Source: Arsenophonus sp052174535
Lineage (GTDB): Bacteria > Pseudomonadota > Gammaproteobacteria > Enterobacterales > Enterobacteriaceae
Direction of reading: 5' to 3'
NCBI GenBank assembly: GCA_052174535.1
Contig: JBQMRQ010000086.1
Span: 45,627 to 109,626 of the forward strand
DNA: 64,000 nt
Position 1 is the first letter of the stretch. Each line of letters begins with the position of its first letter. Of the stretch, positions 1 through 10,261 are shown one piece after another. Made by a program: the position numbers and the translations under genes. The notes under the pieces were generated by a model, which was not told the origin of the DNA, did not search any database, and was given only the letters and a program-made list of their open reading frames with translations.

Positions 1-1215
1 CACGGTGAAAGTATAAACTTATAGATCTATCTATCTGTCGAACGAATGTTTGCTCTGCGGCAACTTTCTACTATAAAAGATGTATATATCTCCTACTGCT
101 ATTCTCTCCTGAATGTGCAGACGCTATTATTTTTCTAACAAAGCTACAAGCAAAAGTCTTCAGTTTATCTAGAATTAAATCTACTAAGCAGAGTAGATGG
201 TACAGTAGGTTCATATTTTACCTAATTGCAATTGGCATATAGTACTTTTACTATCACAAATCTTTTTTAATTTGTTATTAAAGAATAATTAGTCAATGCT
301 TAACGCTTTCTTTCGCGCAGAGAGTCATCTGAACTATCCTAGTGAGTACAAAATAGGTATTAAAATTGATTTCTTGTGCACCTTGCTGCACCTTTATGGT
401 TGCCAACTTAATCAATTATTTGCATGTTTATATTTCCTTACACGTAGTGGTCTGTATATTAAATGTTGTATAGCATAAGTTTTTTTCAAAAAAGAGCGGT
501 AAAGGAAATTTAGTGAGGATTTGTTATCCATCTGTGCTACATTACAATTATGATTTGATAAATCTCAATACTCTTTCTAATCTGAAGTTATATCTGCGTT
601 AGGAAGTAGTGGAAGTGTTATCTGAAAGCTCAGTACGTGTAGATTTTACTGAAAAGTGACTTCTCTAAAAAGACGAAAGGAGAGGAGGCTGTGTCGGATA
701 GTATTAAATATTTCTAGTACTATATCGAAAAATTCGGGCTAGGGTATATCCGTATCTAAAACTGCAGCATTAATTGACGTGGAAGTAGTTGTGCATTATA
801 GACATTAGGTCACCGGACTATGTAGTGAAGGCAAGTAGCCTATCCCTGTGACGTAGGATAAGATAATTGAGTACTATATAGGCATATTCTGGGTAGGTAT
901 TTTAAAAGATAGTGTGTTACTATGGTTTTTATTAAATTATAAACAAAGCACACTATTACTGAAGGTGTATAAGGCTCTGAAGATCATGGTTTATAAAAAA
1001 CCGGGTTAACTGTTCTAATCAAGTGGATTCCCTGCGAATAACTTTGTGTAAATATATTTGTGTTCCGACATGGTACTTTTTATCAACACTCAGCTTAGTA
1101 AGTAATCAATAAATTTTTATTTACACTAGATCTAGTAAACACCTATTCTATTATCTTTTTTAGAGATAAATGATAACTTTTACTATTCTATTAAAGAGAG
1201 ATTAATTTCTAACCA
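1..1215 (+). mobile_element. Element E, copy 1 (unidentified dead repeat, cut by window edge)
   Basis: This stretch aligns by eye, with many substitutions and indels, to the 3' two thirds of the repeats at 26935-28865 and 33110-34890. Shared landmarks are the 'aggttcatattttac' segment near 210 and the 'ctgcagcattaat' segment near 760. No reading frame survives. The family is unknown. The right boundary near 1215 is inferred from where similarity to the other copies fades. Confidence 0.6.
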
Positions 1216-1460
1216 TGAATAGATTTACAAAGAATCAGAAGAGTAGAGCTTAACCACTATATATTAGATTTTCTAATCATGTTCAAAAAATTAATTCTTA
1301 TAATTTAAGAAGATCTAAAACATAAAAATAAATTTATTAATAAATAAATTAATGGGGTACTAAACAATTTGAGTAATTTAGAAATTAAAAAATATAAAAT
1401 ATATATAAATAATATATTATATTATAGATTTTTTATGTTTGTCCTGGTGAACAGAGATTT

Positions 1461-1536
1461 TAGAGCGGAAAACAAGACACAACTCGCGCCTCGATATATT
1501 AGTAAGATCGGGTTCTACCAACTGAGCTGTTTCTGA
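1461..1536 (-). pseudogene. Degraded tRNA-Gly (GCC type)
   Basis: The minus strand holds a 76-nt sequence that aligns without gaps to enterobacterial tRNA-Gly(GCC). The D arm is almost perfect (AGCTCAGTTGGTAGA). The acceptor stem has mismatches at pairs 1-72 and 3-70, the anticodon loop reads TTACTAA instead of TTGCCAA, the T loop has lost its consensus, and the 3' end is TCTA. Enterobacteria carry tRNA-Gly genes just downstream of orn on the same strand, and this copy lies in that position. It is very unlikely to be charged as glycine. About 245 bases between element E and this site show nothing recognisable. Confidence 0.75.
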
Positions 1537-1687
1537 TATTTATAACAATAATATTACCCATCTTAATGGGTTGCAAATTATATAAAAATTATCGAATAGA
1601 CAAGTATTTTTAGTTATAAAAATCTATTTTCAATCTAAATGTTGATTAAAATAACAGACACTTATCATTAAAATGATAATAACATGA

Positions 1688-2233
1688 TTAAAGATTGATA
1701 AAGTGTTGACGATAATAAGCTAATTCTGCAATAGATTCCTTTATATCTGCTAAAGGATGATGAGTGTTTTTTTTTATAAAACCGGGTAATATATCAGGCT
1801 TCCAACGGCGAGCTAATTCTTTTAAAGTACTTACATCTAAGTAACGGTAATGAAAGTATTTTTCTAACTTAGGCATATATTTAAATAAAAAACGACGGTC
1901 TTGAGCAACGCTATTACCACAAATAGGTGATACCCCCATAGGTAACCATTTTTCTAAAAATGCAATTGTTGCCAATTCTGCTTTTTTTTCATTATATTGA
2001 CTAGTTTTGATTCTATCAATTAGTTCACTTTCAGTATGAGTTTTAACATTCCACTTATCCATAAGTGATAAGTGTTCCTTCGATTGATGAATCGCAATTA
2101 CTGGCCCTTCAGATAAAATCGTTAGATTGGAATTAGTGATGATTGTTGCGATCTCAATAATACGATCCTGTTCAGGATCTAATCCTGTCATTTCTAAATC
2201 GATCCAAATCAAATTATTTTTATTATTTAGCAT
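1688..2233 (-). CDS. orn: Oligoribonuclease (3'-5' exonuclease of short RNAs)
   Basis: Orn finishes RNA decay by degrading 2-5 nt oligoribonucleotides in the cytoplasm. The product is 181 residues, the normal size. It is colinear with E. coli Orn and has the DEDD-type motifs: WIDLEMTGLDPE near the N-terminus (first Asp and Glu), the central CGNSVAQDRRFLFKYMP, and HHPLADIKESIAELAYYR at the end. The ATG at 2233 is chosen because it matches the family start and has AGGA upstream. The frame stays open a further 45 codons to 2368, but that part reads into the end of a dead IS256-family element and is not native. rsgA, normally its divergent neighbour, is a pseudogene, and an IS copy lies between them. 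Intact in a genome that has lost RNase II, which fits its essentiality. Confidence 0.97.
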   Translation of the reverse strand: MLNNKNNLIWIDLEMTGLDPEQDRIIEIATIITNSNLTILSEGPVIAIHQSKEHLSLMDKWNVKTHTESELIDRIKTSQYNEKKAELATIAFLEKWLPMGVSPICGNSVAQDRRFLFKYMPKLEKYFHYRYLDVSTLKELARRWKPDILPGFIKKNTHHPLADIKESIAELAYYRQHFINL

Positions 2234-2261
2234 CTTATATCCTGGATTCCATTCTAAACTA

Positions 2262-3690
2262 GTTATTAGCAAATTGGTATATGGCGGTTCAGAGTACGCT
2301 TTGCGCTGATTCTTAATGGATTCTTCATGAATCTGTTCTCTATTCTTGAAATTGAACATTGTTACCATCAGAGTCAGAAGGTTAAACCCTACTTATTCTT
2401 AGTTAGTTTTAGCTCTTCTGAGCTGATAGGAGCCCAACTTAAACACTATTGAAATTGTATTTTTCGAATCACATCACTTCTAACATTAGTTTCATAGATC
2501 ATTATTACGAAAGCCAATTCAATCGGATTTGTCGTTCTTATTGATCCTCAGTGCACTGACAGGAAACCGTAAAATGCAAGTAGCTTTTCTCAATTTTTCT
2601 CCAGTTTCTGTATCGCTGCAGAATATTTTTCTAAAAACCTTATCAACAAAGCATCAAGGTGGGTTTATTAGCGGCATCACAGCTCTCTGATATATAAATA
2701 TCTTGAAGCTTAGGGTTTTTACTTTTGATTATCTCCTTTCATCGAGTAAAGGCAAAATATTAGCTATTTATGTACCTAATCTTGGTGCTGCATATTTGGA
2801 AATATCTCTTTCTATTTTATTTTAAAACCAAGCAAGAGTGCGGCATCCCATATCTCGTAATAACTCTGATAGATACAATTAAATCACGCTCGCGCGGTCA
2901 TTCAGAAGTTCGGCTCAATTTATCTTAACTCTTGATAAGCATCTTCGATAAGAATTATTTTTATGTCTATACTCAACGCCACCAATAATAATCAGCAGGC
3001 AAAGATGATCAGCTTTCCTAATAGAATAATATATACTACCAGCCAAGAAATAAATGTAGATATGTCACGTGAATCACGTAGATACTATTACCTATGCTAT
3101 TTAATACATCAGTGCTTCAGTCTTCTGATGGTACTCTAACAGAGAGATAATATATTTTTTTATCGAAAAGCCTAGAGCTTCGTGAAAATTACCAGTAGAT
3201 ATACCTCGTAGGTATTATATGCCTGGTAGGAACTCTTCACCGCTTTTGCAGGCTTCAGATAGGGAAATAATAATGAGTTATTAAAACATATTACATTGTT
3301 TATTATGATTACCTAATCTTTTGCGTTGTAATCTCGCATCGTTAGTACCACTACATTGTATAGTTAACTACGGTAAATATACAGCTGATAGGAAAAACTC
3401 CTGTTGATAAATCAGTGTTTAGTATATTGTCGGAGCCATAACTTTTTTAGCTCAGTTTCAACAGGCGTACCATTATCTTCTCCCAGAAGCATTACGAATA
3501 AGTTCATGTAAGAGACACAGGTAATAATCTTGTTTACAGATATCTGTAAGGATAGACTTTTTATGGCACATCATTTTTATGTTATTAAAATCATCAAGGA
3601 AATTAATTAATAAGAATACACCGCCATCTTTAAATACCATGCACAAAATGAGCATGACTTTATTAACCTGATATAGTACACAATATTTAG
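2262..3690 (-). mobile_element. Dead IS256-family element, copy 1
   Basis: The transposase frame ran on the minus strand and is now full of stops. The segment matches the copies at 20890-21965 and 45865-47235, and, inverted, those at 40115-41400, 42925-44265 and 52385-53645. The family call rests on motifs read in the 42925 copy. The transposase 3' end abuts the orn leader and supplies the false N-terminal extension MFNFKNREQIHEES seen upstream of orn. Confidence 0.65.
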
Positions 3691-3774
3691 TGTATGATAG
3701 TTTCTTAAAATCATAACTGCGATAAATATTGATAATGAATTAAATCAATATATCAATAAAACTACTGAGGTCAA

Positions 3775-4775
3775 GTGACTAAAAGAAATTTACTAAAGGC
3801 TAACAACAGCGAACATATGCAAACCATCAAACTAAGCTAAAACAATCTTAACAAGATATTAATGATAATCAGTTTGGCATTACTCAAAGTGCGTTAGTTA
3901 TTTGCGTTTTGGTCAGTATTTAGATATTGAGAGAAATAAAGGCGGTATTCAATGCTGCAATATTCGTTAAACAATGCACTCATTAGTTACAAATAATTAT
4001 CTTATTTTCTGCTATGCGCTATGTTAGCAAACTAATACAAAAGTTAACGGTGTTATAAAGGAGTCTATGAAAGAACATCGTTTTAACTTGCCATGATTAA
4101 CTATCATGGACTCAAGCCTATCGCAGCTAATATCAACCAAACAATTATTCTATTAATAATCTTACCTAAATTATCATTAAATATTATTAATCGTCATTTA
4201 GTTATCTGCGCAATATTTAATATTGCTCAAATTATTATTTAGAATAAAATTAATCTGCTTAATAAAAAAATAGAGAAAAATAAGTAAGTAATAAAATTTT
4301 ACATAAAATTGGCTGGCTATTTGGTTTTATTGGTCTCTAATTCTACTAATAAAGTAATAGATACATTAATATAAGATTCTTATAGAAAAATATTTATTTT
4401 ATCGGTCAATCTTGGTATTGGAAGTTTAAATTGATTAATAACTTATTATCTATAATAAAAATTAAATCAATAAAATAATATCCAATAATTGAGGATTAGG
4501 TCAACATATAACAACATGTCTTTACCATTTTTCCAAAGTAGATAATCTTATCGATTTATTTGAAATACATGAGCTTGGATTATAACATCTAATAAAACAA
4601 TAAAAATAACTAAATAATTTATTTAATTTAGGGAACATTTGAATACTGCAAATTTCATACTAATAAGTATTTAGAAGATCTTGAATATGTATTACAACAA
4701 GAGGTAATCTCTAGAAAATAGGAAAATTACGTTTTAAAATTATCATTAAATTTTAGTAAAAATAGAATAAATAAA
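3775..4775 (+). pseudogene. rsgA: Ribosome small subunit GTPase RsgA, decayed
   Basis: RsgA is a circularly permuted GTPase that checks 30S maturation. The whole gene is present as a wreck. The start region TKRNL...ANNSEHMQT matches the N-terminus. Pieces such as DINDNQFGI and LKPIAANINQTI, then LSLNIINRHLVI, NKINLLNK, GQHITTC and IHELGL, follow the E. coli order across several frames. Dozens of indels and stops separate them. The GTPase G1 motif (GQSGVGKS) survives only as GQSWYWKF. It sits directly upstream of psd, in the usual rsgA-psd-mscM order. The GTG at 3775 has GAGG upstream and probably marks the old start. Confidence 0.85.
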
Positions 4776-4904
4776 ACCATGTGTGGATCTATTTATAGAT
4801 AATAGAAGTTATAAATATAATTTAGAATTCATAAAAAAGCGTAGAGTTACATGACTATCTTTTTTATTACAACTCAATGAGATTGGATCAGATCAGAGGT
4901 TAAT

Positions 4905-5822
4905 ATGTTGGAAAAAATAAAGATAAAATTACAATATCTATTACCAAAACAATGGTTAACACAATTAGCAGGCTGGCTTTCGAATCGAAAATTAGCTGGA
5001 TTTATGCAATTAATTATCAAATTTTTTGCCAAGTTTTATAAAGTTAACATGGAGGAAGCCAAAGAAAGTGAATTTTCTGCTTATGCTACTTTTAATGAAT
5101 TTTTTACTCGACCTTTAAAAGAAGGTATGCGTCCTATTGTTGCAGGTAATAATCAACTTGCTCTACCGGCTGATGGTGTAATAAGTCAATTAGGATTAAT
5201 CATGAATGATAAGATCTTACAAGCTAAAGGTTATTCTTACAGTTTAGATGCATTACTAGCAGGTAATTATATACTTGCCGATCAGTTTCGAAATGGGTTA
5301 TTTGTAACTACTTATTTATCTCCACGTAACTATCATCGTGTCCATATGCCTTGTGATGGGTTATTAACTAAAATGATTTACGTTCCTGGTGATCTCTTTT
5401 CTGTTAATCAATTAACTAAAATAAATGTTCCTAATCTTTTTGCTCGTAATGAACGTCTAATCTGTATTTTTGAAACGTCGTTTGGAACGATAGCACAAAT
5501 TCTAATAGGTGCAATAATTGTTGGCAGCATCGATACTAGTTGGTCTGGCTGTGTCAATAATCAACGGGAAGGAATTATCAAACACTGGATTTATCCAGAA
5601 AAAGATAAGACAGGTGCAGTTTACTTAAAAAAAGGTGAAGAAATGGGAAAATTCAAACTGGGTTCAACCGTTATCAATTTATTTAAATCAAACTATATTA
5701 AACTTAATTCTGCTCTAAAGGTAGGGTCTGTTACTCGAGTAGGAGAATTATTAGCAGAATCATTTTACTCAAATACTGAGGAACAGACAAATCTACAAAA
5801 TTTAATTGATAGATCTGAATAA
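4905..5822 (+). CDS. psd: Phosphatidylserine decarboxylase proenzyme
   Basis: This inner-membrane enzyme converts phosphatidylserine to phosphatidylethanolamine, the main enterobacterial phospholipid. The protein is 305 residues (E. coli 322, shorter at the C-terminus). It carries the catalytic Asp region LPADGVISQLG, the His motif SPRNYHRVHMP, and the self-cleavage site LGST in KFKLGSTVINLF, where the Ser becomes the pyruvoyl group. The ATG at 4905 follows an AGAGG ribosome-binding site. mscM starts 21 bases after the stop, so the two probably form an operon whose former first gene, rsgA, is dead. Confidence 0.97.
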   Translation: MLEKIKIKLQYLLPKQWLTQLAGWLSNRKLAGFMQLIIKFFAKFYKVNMEEAKESEFSAYATFNEFFTRPLKEGMRPIVAGNNQLALPADGVISQLGLIMNDKILQAKGYSYSLDALLAGNYILADQFRNGLFVTTYLSPRNYHRVHMPCDGLLTKMIYVPGDLFSVNQLTKINVPNLFARNERLICIFETSFGTIAQILIGAIIVGSIDTSWSGCVNNQREGIIKHWIYPEKDKTGAVYLKKGEEMGKFKLGSTVINLFKSNYIKLNSALKVGSVTRVGELLAESFYSNTEEQTNLQNLIDRSE

Positions 5823-5843
5823 TTTTATTTGAGGAATCATATT

Positions 5844-8800
5844 GTGCGCCTGAAAATTGGCATTCTATTTACTCTCTTATTTATAACGATACCTATATTC
5901 TCAGCAATTAATCTTGATGAAGCACAAATTAAAAAAGAGATAAAACAACTTGAGGTAAATAAAAATTTAAAAAATGCAGAGATTATTCAGGCATTACAAG
6001 TTGCCTTAAATTGGTTGTCAGAGGCGAAAGAATCAGAGAAAAAAACCCGTGCTTATCAAAAAGCAATTGATGATTTCCCTAAAATAATAAAAGAATTACA
6101 ACAACAATTTATTATTGAAAGCAATAAGATGGTTACTATACCAACCAATATAACTATCCTCGAACTCGAACAACGTATTGTTCAGGCTAGTAGTCAATTA
6201 CTTGAGCAAAGCAGACAAATTCAACAAGAACAAGATAGAAATCGTGAAATCAGGGATTCTCTTATAACGTTACCTCAACAATTGTTAGAGGCTCGGCGCC
6301 TGCTTTCTGACTCTACCATAAGACTACAATCGCTGCATGTTCCAGTTTCTCCTTTAGCTGAAGCACAATATAATTTAGCACAAACAGAGGTTATTGCGAG
6401 AAAAGCAAAAACAAATGAACTTGAAATAGCACAGCTTTCAGCCAATAATCGCCAAGAAATTGCTCGTTTACGCATTGATATTTTTAAAAAACGTTATCAG
6501 CAAATTGATCAAGAGCTTCAACAACTAAGAAATCATCTAAACTTTCAGCGCCAACAAAAAGCGCAACTGGCGCTTAAACACACTGAAATGTTAGCCGCCC
6601 AAGGAGGAGAACTTCCTAAATTTTTAATAGCACAATTACAACTAAATCATAAATTATCACAAAGACTTAATGAACAAGCATACAGAATAAATGATATTGA
6701 ACAAAGGCAACGTCGTACTTCTAGTGATATATTAACCGTTCGTCAAGCGCTTTGGACAATTCGTGAACAGGCTCAATGGTTAAGCGGTTCAACTACTTTG
6801 GGTGAAGCATTACGTGCACAATTATACCATTTACCAGAAATTCCTAAAAATCAGCAAATTGATAGAGAAATTATCAACAAACGGATTGATCGCCTTAAGT
6901 ATCAAGATATGTTAGAAAATCTTGATTTTAATAATAAAGAGAATGAGGAAAAGCAAGAAGAAATAAAAAATTTGACGTTAGAACAAACGCAAATTTATAA
7001 TTCACTAATCCAAACTCGAAAAGAATTATTAAGTTCAATAATTTCTGGTTATGACAGTGAAATATTGGAATTAACTAAGCTCTACGTTGCGGCAACCCAG
7101 TTAACTGATGTATTAACAGATATCAAAGATGCGACCCATCGTTATATGTTCTGGATCGCGGATACCGATCCTATAAATCTTAACTATCCAATTACAATAG
7201 TAAAAGATCTAACTCGTTTACTATCATTAGATACTTTATCTCAACTCAGCGGCGCAATTAAAGTTATCTTCGCCAGTCAGGATAGCTTGCTATACTTGCT
7301 CACTGCTGTTGTTATCGTTATTTTTAGTATTAGCACACATCAGCATTATAATAATTTTCTTCTTCGCTCTAGTACACAAATTGGTAAAGTAACTCAAGAT
7401 CGCTTTGCTCTAACCTTACGAACAGTATTTTGGTCGATTTTGATCGCACTTCCTTTACCTATTTTATGGTCAGCGATTGGTTATGGTCTACAAAGCGCCT
7501 GGCAATTCCAAATGGCAACTGCTATTGGCTCTGGGGTGAGAGCAACAACACCGGTTTTATGGGTTTTTATGATTAGTGCTACTTTTGCGCTGCCAAATGG
7601 ATTGTTTATTTCTCATTTTGGTTGGTTAGAAGAAAATGTAAAAAGAGCGATGCGTTACTATCAATTATTAATTTTTGTTATAGTACCATTAATGATGGCC
7701 TTGATTACATTTGAATATTATAATGACCGTGAATTTGCCCCAAGCTTAGGCAGGATATGCTTTTTATTACTCTGTATTGCATTAAGTTTGATTACACATA
7801 ATCTCAAACGAGTAGGTGTACCGCTTTATCTAGATCGTCATGGCTCAGGTGAGAATGCAATTAGCAATATATTATGGTTATTACTTATCATAGCACCAAT
7901 TTTTTCTGCAGTTGCTGCACTATTGGGCTACCTTTCAACATCTCAAGAACTTTTAGCCAGGCTGGAAACTTCTGTTGCAATTTGGTTTTTTTTATTGATT
8001 ATATATCATATTATCCGTCGCTGGATGTCTATCCAACGACGTAAAATTGCTTTTGAAAGAGCAAAGCAGCGTCGTGCTGACATTCTTGCTCAACGGGCAA
8101 AAGATGAAGGTGATAATAATAGTAATATTAATAGTAGTAGCGAAGGTTTAGTTGATATCGAAGAAAGTACAATTGACTTAGATGCAATAAGTGCAAAATC
8201 TTTGGGCCTTGTGCGCTCTATTCTTACCATGATAGCGTTAGTCTCGCTGATTTTAATTTGGTCTGAGTTACATTCAGCCTTCTCTTTTCTGGAAAATATC
8301 CGGCTTTGGAATGTTACTACTACAGTCAATGGTGTAGATACCATTCAATCAATCACCCTCAGCTCGCTATTTATTACTATTCTCATTATTATAATTACTG
8401 CACAACTAATTAGAAATTTGCCAGCATTATTAGAACTCGCCCTGTTACAACACCTTGATTTAACACCTGGAACAGGTTATGCAATCACAACGTTGACTAA
8501 ATATACTATTGCGCTTATAGGTAGCTTAGTCGGATTTTCCATGCTTGGAATTGAGTGGTCAAAATTACAATGGTTAATTGCTGCGATGGGTGTTGGATTG
8601 GGCTTTGGTCTACAGGAAATCTTTGCCAATATCATTTCTGGTTTAATGATTTTGTTTGAAAAACCAATTCGTATTGGCGATACCGTTACTATTCGTGACT
8701 TAACGGGAAGTATTACAAAAATTAACACAAGAGCAACAACTTTAACAGATTGGGATCATAAAGAAATTATTATTCCTAATAAAGCCTTTATTACCGAGCA

Positions 8801-9200
8801 ATTTATTAACTGGTCGTTATCTGATACTATTACTCGTATTGTTTTAACCATTCCTGCACCTGCTGATATAGATAGTTCCAAGATTAGTCAGATATTGCTA
8901 AATGCCGCTAAGAAAACGCCGATGATTTTAATTAATCCGGCACCAGAAGTATATCTTGTTGATTTACAACAAGGTATTCAAATCTTTGAATTACGTATCT
9001 ATGCGGCAGAAATGGGGCATAGAATGCCAGCTCGCCATGAAGTTCATCAAAATATATTACTCGGCTTTTCGCAACATGGGATTACGCTATCATTTCCACC
9101 CTTTCAAGCCCGAGTTAATATAGCCAGTGATAATTTATTACGAAGTGTAACAAAAAATATATCCGGGCGCAATCCGGAAAGAAAAGTCGGAGAATTATAA
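5844..9200 (+). CDS. mscM: Miniconductance mechanosensitive channel MscM (YjeP)
   Basis: MscM is a large MscS-family channel of the inner membrane that opens under tension after osmotic downshock. The product is about 1118 residues (E. coli 1107). It has a signal-like N-terminus (ILFTLLFITIPIFSA), a long periplasmic coiled-coil region to about residue 480, a block of about eleven hydrophobic segments, and the MscS core with GVGLGFGLQEIFAN and FEKPIRIGDTVTIRDLTG. I start it at GTG 5844, with GAGG nine bases upstream. The frame opens at a TTG at 5829, but that start would leave no spacing to the GAGG. Fully intact despite its length, which suggests continuing selection. No other mechanosensitive channel gene lies in this window. 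Confidence 0.95.
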   Translation: MRLKIGILFTLLFITIPIFSAINLDEAQIKKEIKQLEVNKNLKNAEIIQALQVALNWLSEAKESEKKTRAYQKAIDDFPKIIKELQQQFIIESNKMVTIPTNITILELEQRIVQASSQLLEQSRQIQQEQDRNREIRDSLITLPQQLLEARRLLSDSTIRLQSLHVPVSPLAEAQYNLAQTEVIARKAKTNELEIAQLSANNRQEIARLRIDIFKKRYQQIDQELQQLRNHLNFQRQQKAQLALKHTEMLAAQGGELPKFLIAQLQLNHKLSQRLNEQAYRINDIEQRQRRTSSDILTVRQALWTIREQAQWLSGSTTLGEALRAQLYHLPEIPKNQQIDREIINKRIDRLKYQDMLENLDFNNKENEEKQEEIKNLTLEQTQIYNSLIQTRKELLSSIISGYDSEILELTKLYVAATQLTDVLTDIKDATHRYMFWIADTDPINLNYPITIVKDLTRLLSLDTLSQLSGAIKVIFASQDSLLYLLTAVVIVIFSISTHQHYNNFLLRSSTQIGKVTQDRFALTLRTVFWSILIALPLPILWSAIGYGLQSAWQFQMATAIGSGVRATTPVLWVFMISATFALPNGLFISHFGWLEENVKRAMRYYQLLIFVIVPLMMALITFEYYNDREFAPSLGRICFLLLCIALSLITHNLKRVGVPLYLDRHGSGENAISNILWLLLIIAPIFSAVAALLGYLSTSQELLARLETSVAIWFFLLIIYHIIRRWMSIQRRKIAFERAKQRRADILAQRAKDEGDNNSNINSSSEGLVDIEESTIDLDAISAKSLGLVRSILTMIALVSLILIWSELHSAFSFLENIRLWNVTTTVNGVDTIQSITLSSLFITILIIIITAQLIRNLPALLELALLQHLDLTPGTGYAITTLTKYTIALIGSLVGFSMLGIEWSKLQWLIAAMGVGLGFGLQEIFANIISGLMILFEKPIRIGDTVTIRDLTGSITKINTRATTLTDWDHKEIIIPNKAFITEQFINWSLSDTITRIVLTIPAPADIDSSKISQILLNAAKKTPMILINPAPEVYLVDLQQGIQIFELRIYAAEMGHRMPARHEVHQNILLGFSQHGITLSFPPFQARVNIASDNLLRSVTKNISGRNPERKVGEL

Positions 9201-9651
9201 ATTACAATTAATTTTTGCTGTTAAATAACAGGAAAAACCGTATAAAATTAAGCAAAACATAGTCATATTTATTTTTTGATTATTAATATATAATGGATTT
9301 AATCTAGTTTTAATTTAATTAAATTTAATTAATTTTAAATGGGCTTATTTTAATTTAGCATCTGATAATAAACTTTGCTGGCCTAATCTCTTTATTAGAG
9401 AAAATTTACTGATTTTATCATAAAAGTTATAACTTTCTTTAATTATTATTATAAGATTCGCTAACTAATCCAATCTAGGTTTTGTTAGTTTTTAAGTACT
9501 ATGCTTTGTTATAGTGAACACCTATAATGATCCTGAGTTTTAGTATATCCATATATTTTGCGGTATGTTTGAAGCAATAGACGGATTTTATAATTTTTTA
9601 TTAGATTGTTGCCGATACTATATATTAATTATCTTCTTCTAGAAGAATAAA
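9201..9651. other. No recognisable gene
   Basis: This is AT-rich sequence between mscM and the mobile-element mosaic. No homology, reading frame or convincing terminator was found on either strand. Confidence 0.5.
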
Positions 9652-9770
9652 TGGTTTTTTTGAATAATTCAAATTTAACTTTGAACTAATCGTTCATAAA
9701 CTGCAATGGAGTTTTATTACTCAATACTGATTGTAGTAATCTATAATTGTGCAATTAGATATTAATACTG
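9652..9770 (-). mobile_element. IS481-family fragment (transposase C-terminus only)
   Basis: About 115 bases here are close to the end of the IS481-family copy at 51020. The shared minus-strand reading is LGNKTPLQF-like followed by KVKSELFKK-like. The rest of the element is missing, so this is a truncated fragment butted against an IS256 fragment. Confidence 0.7.
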
Positions 9771-9960
9771 AGTTATTAGCAAGTTTTGTATATGGTGGTG
9801 TTAGGAGGTAGATTTCACTCTGATTCTTCATAAATCTATTTTTCATCTTTAAATTAAACATTATTTATCTTGCAAGGTTAGAAACTTAAATTTACTTATC
9901 CGGTTCCACTTTTCTAGGTAAAGTGTAGTAGTTTCAATACTATTAAAAGGGTTATTATTC
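9771..9960 (-). mobile_element. IS256-family fragment (3' end)
   Basis: The segment matches the transposase end of the copies starting at 2262, 20890 and 45865, including the shared 'ttattagcaa' and 'gattcttcat' stretches. It is cut off at the right by a second, oppositely oriented fragment. Confidence 0.6.
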
Positions 9961-9969
9961 TCGAATAAT

Positions 9970-10255
9970 AGGTTCTTGAATTATGTTTTATTTCTTATAT
10001 ATGTAGTTTTAAAGATGACAACATATCCTTGTTGATTCATTTTATGAATAATTTTAACAACAGAGAGATGGTATGCTATGAAAAGTCTACCATAGAGCTA
10101 TCTGAGAAATTAGATATTACCTGTGATCTCTTTTATAATTCATCCGTAATCGTGTGTTAGCTAACTTTATAGGTGTACCCCTGCAATTAAGTCTGAATCT
10201 CTAAAGAGAGCCGTGCTACGAGAGTATGCTCAACACAACCTTATCAACGAATATT
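9970..10255 (+). mobile_element. IS256-family fragment (5' end, plus strand)
   Basis: This matches the first 280 bases of the copies at 42925 and 52385. The shared core is the 'agatattac' and 'catccgtaat' region. It lies head-on to the fragment at 9771-9960 and is followed at once by element E, so the block is a nested or rearranged mosaic. Confidence 0.55.
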
Positions 10256-10261
10256 TATTCA

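Noticed and set aside
1461..1536. Functional tRNA
   Set aside because: Acceptor-stem mismatches, lost T-loop consensus and a TCTA 3' end argue against it.
2234..2368. 45-codon N-terminal extension of orn
   Set aside because: It translates the end of a dead IS256-family element; the ATG at 2233 has a ribosome-binding site and matches the family start.
5829..5843. TTG start for mscM
   Set aside because: The GAGG ribosome-binding site overlaps it; GTG 5844 has correct spacing.
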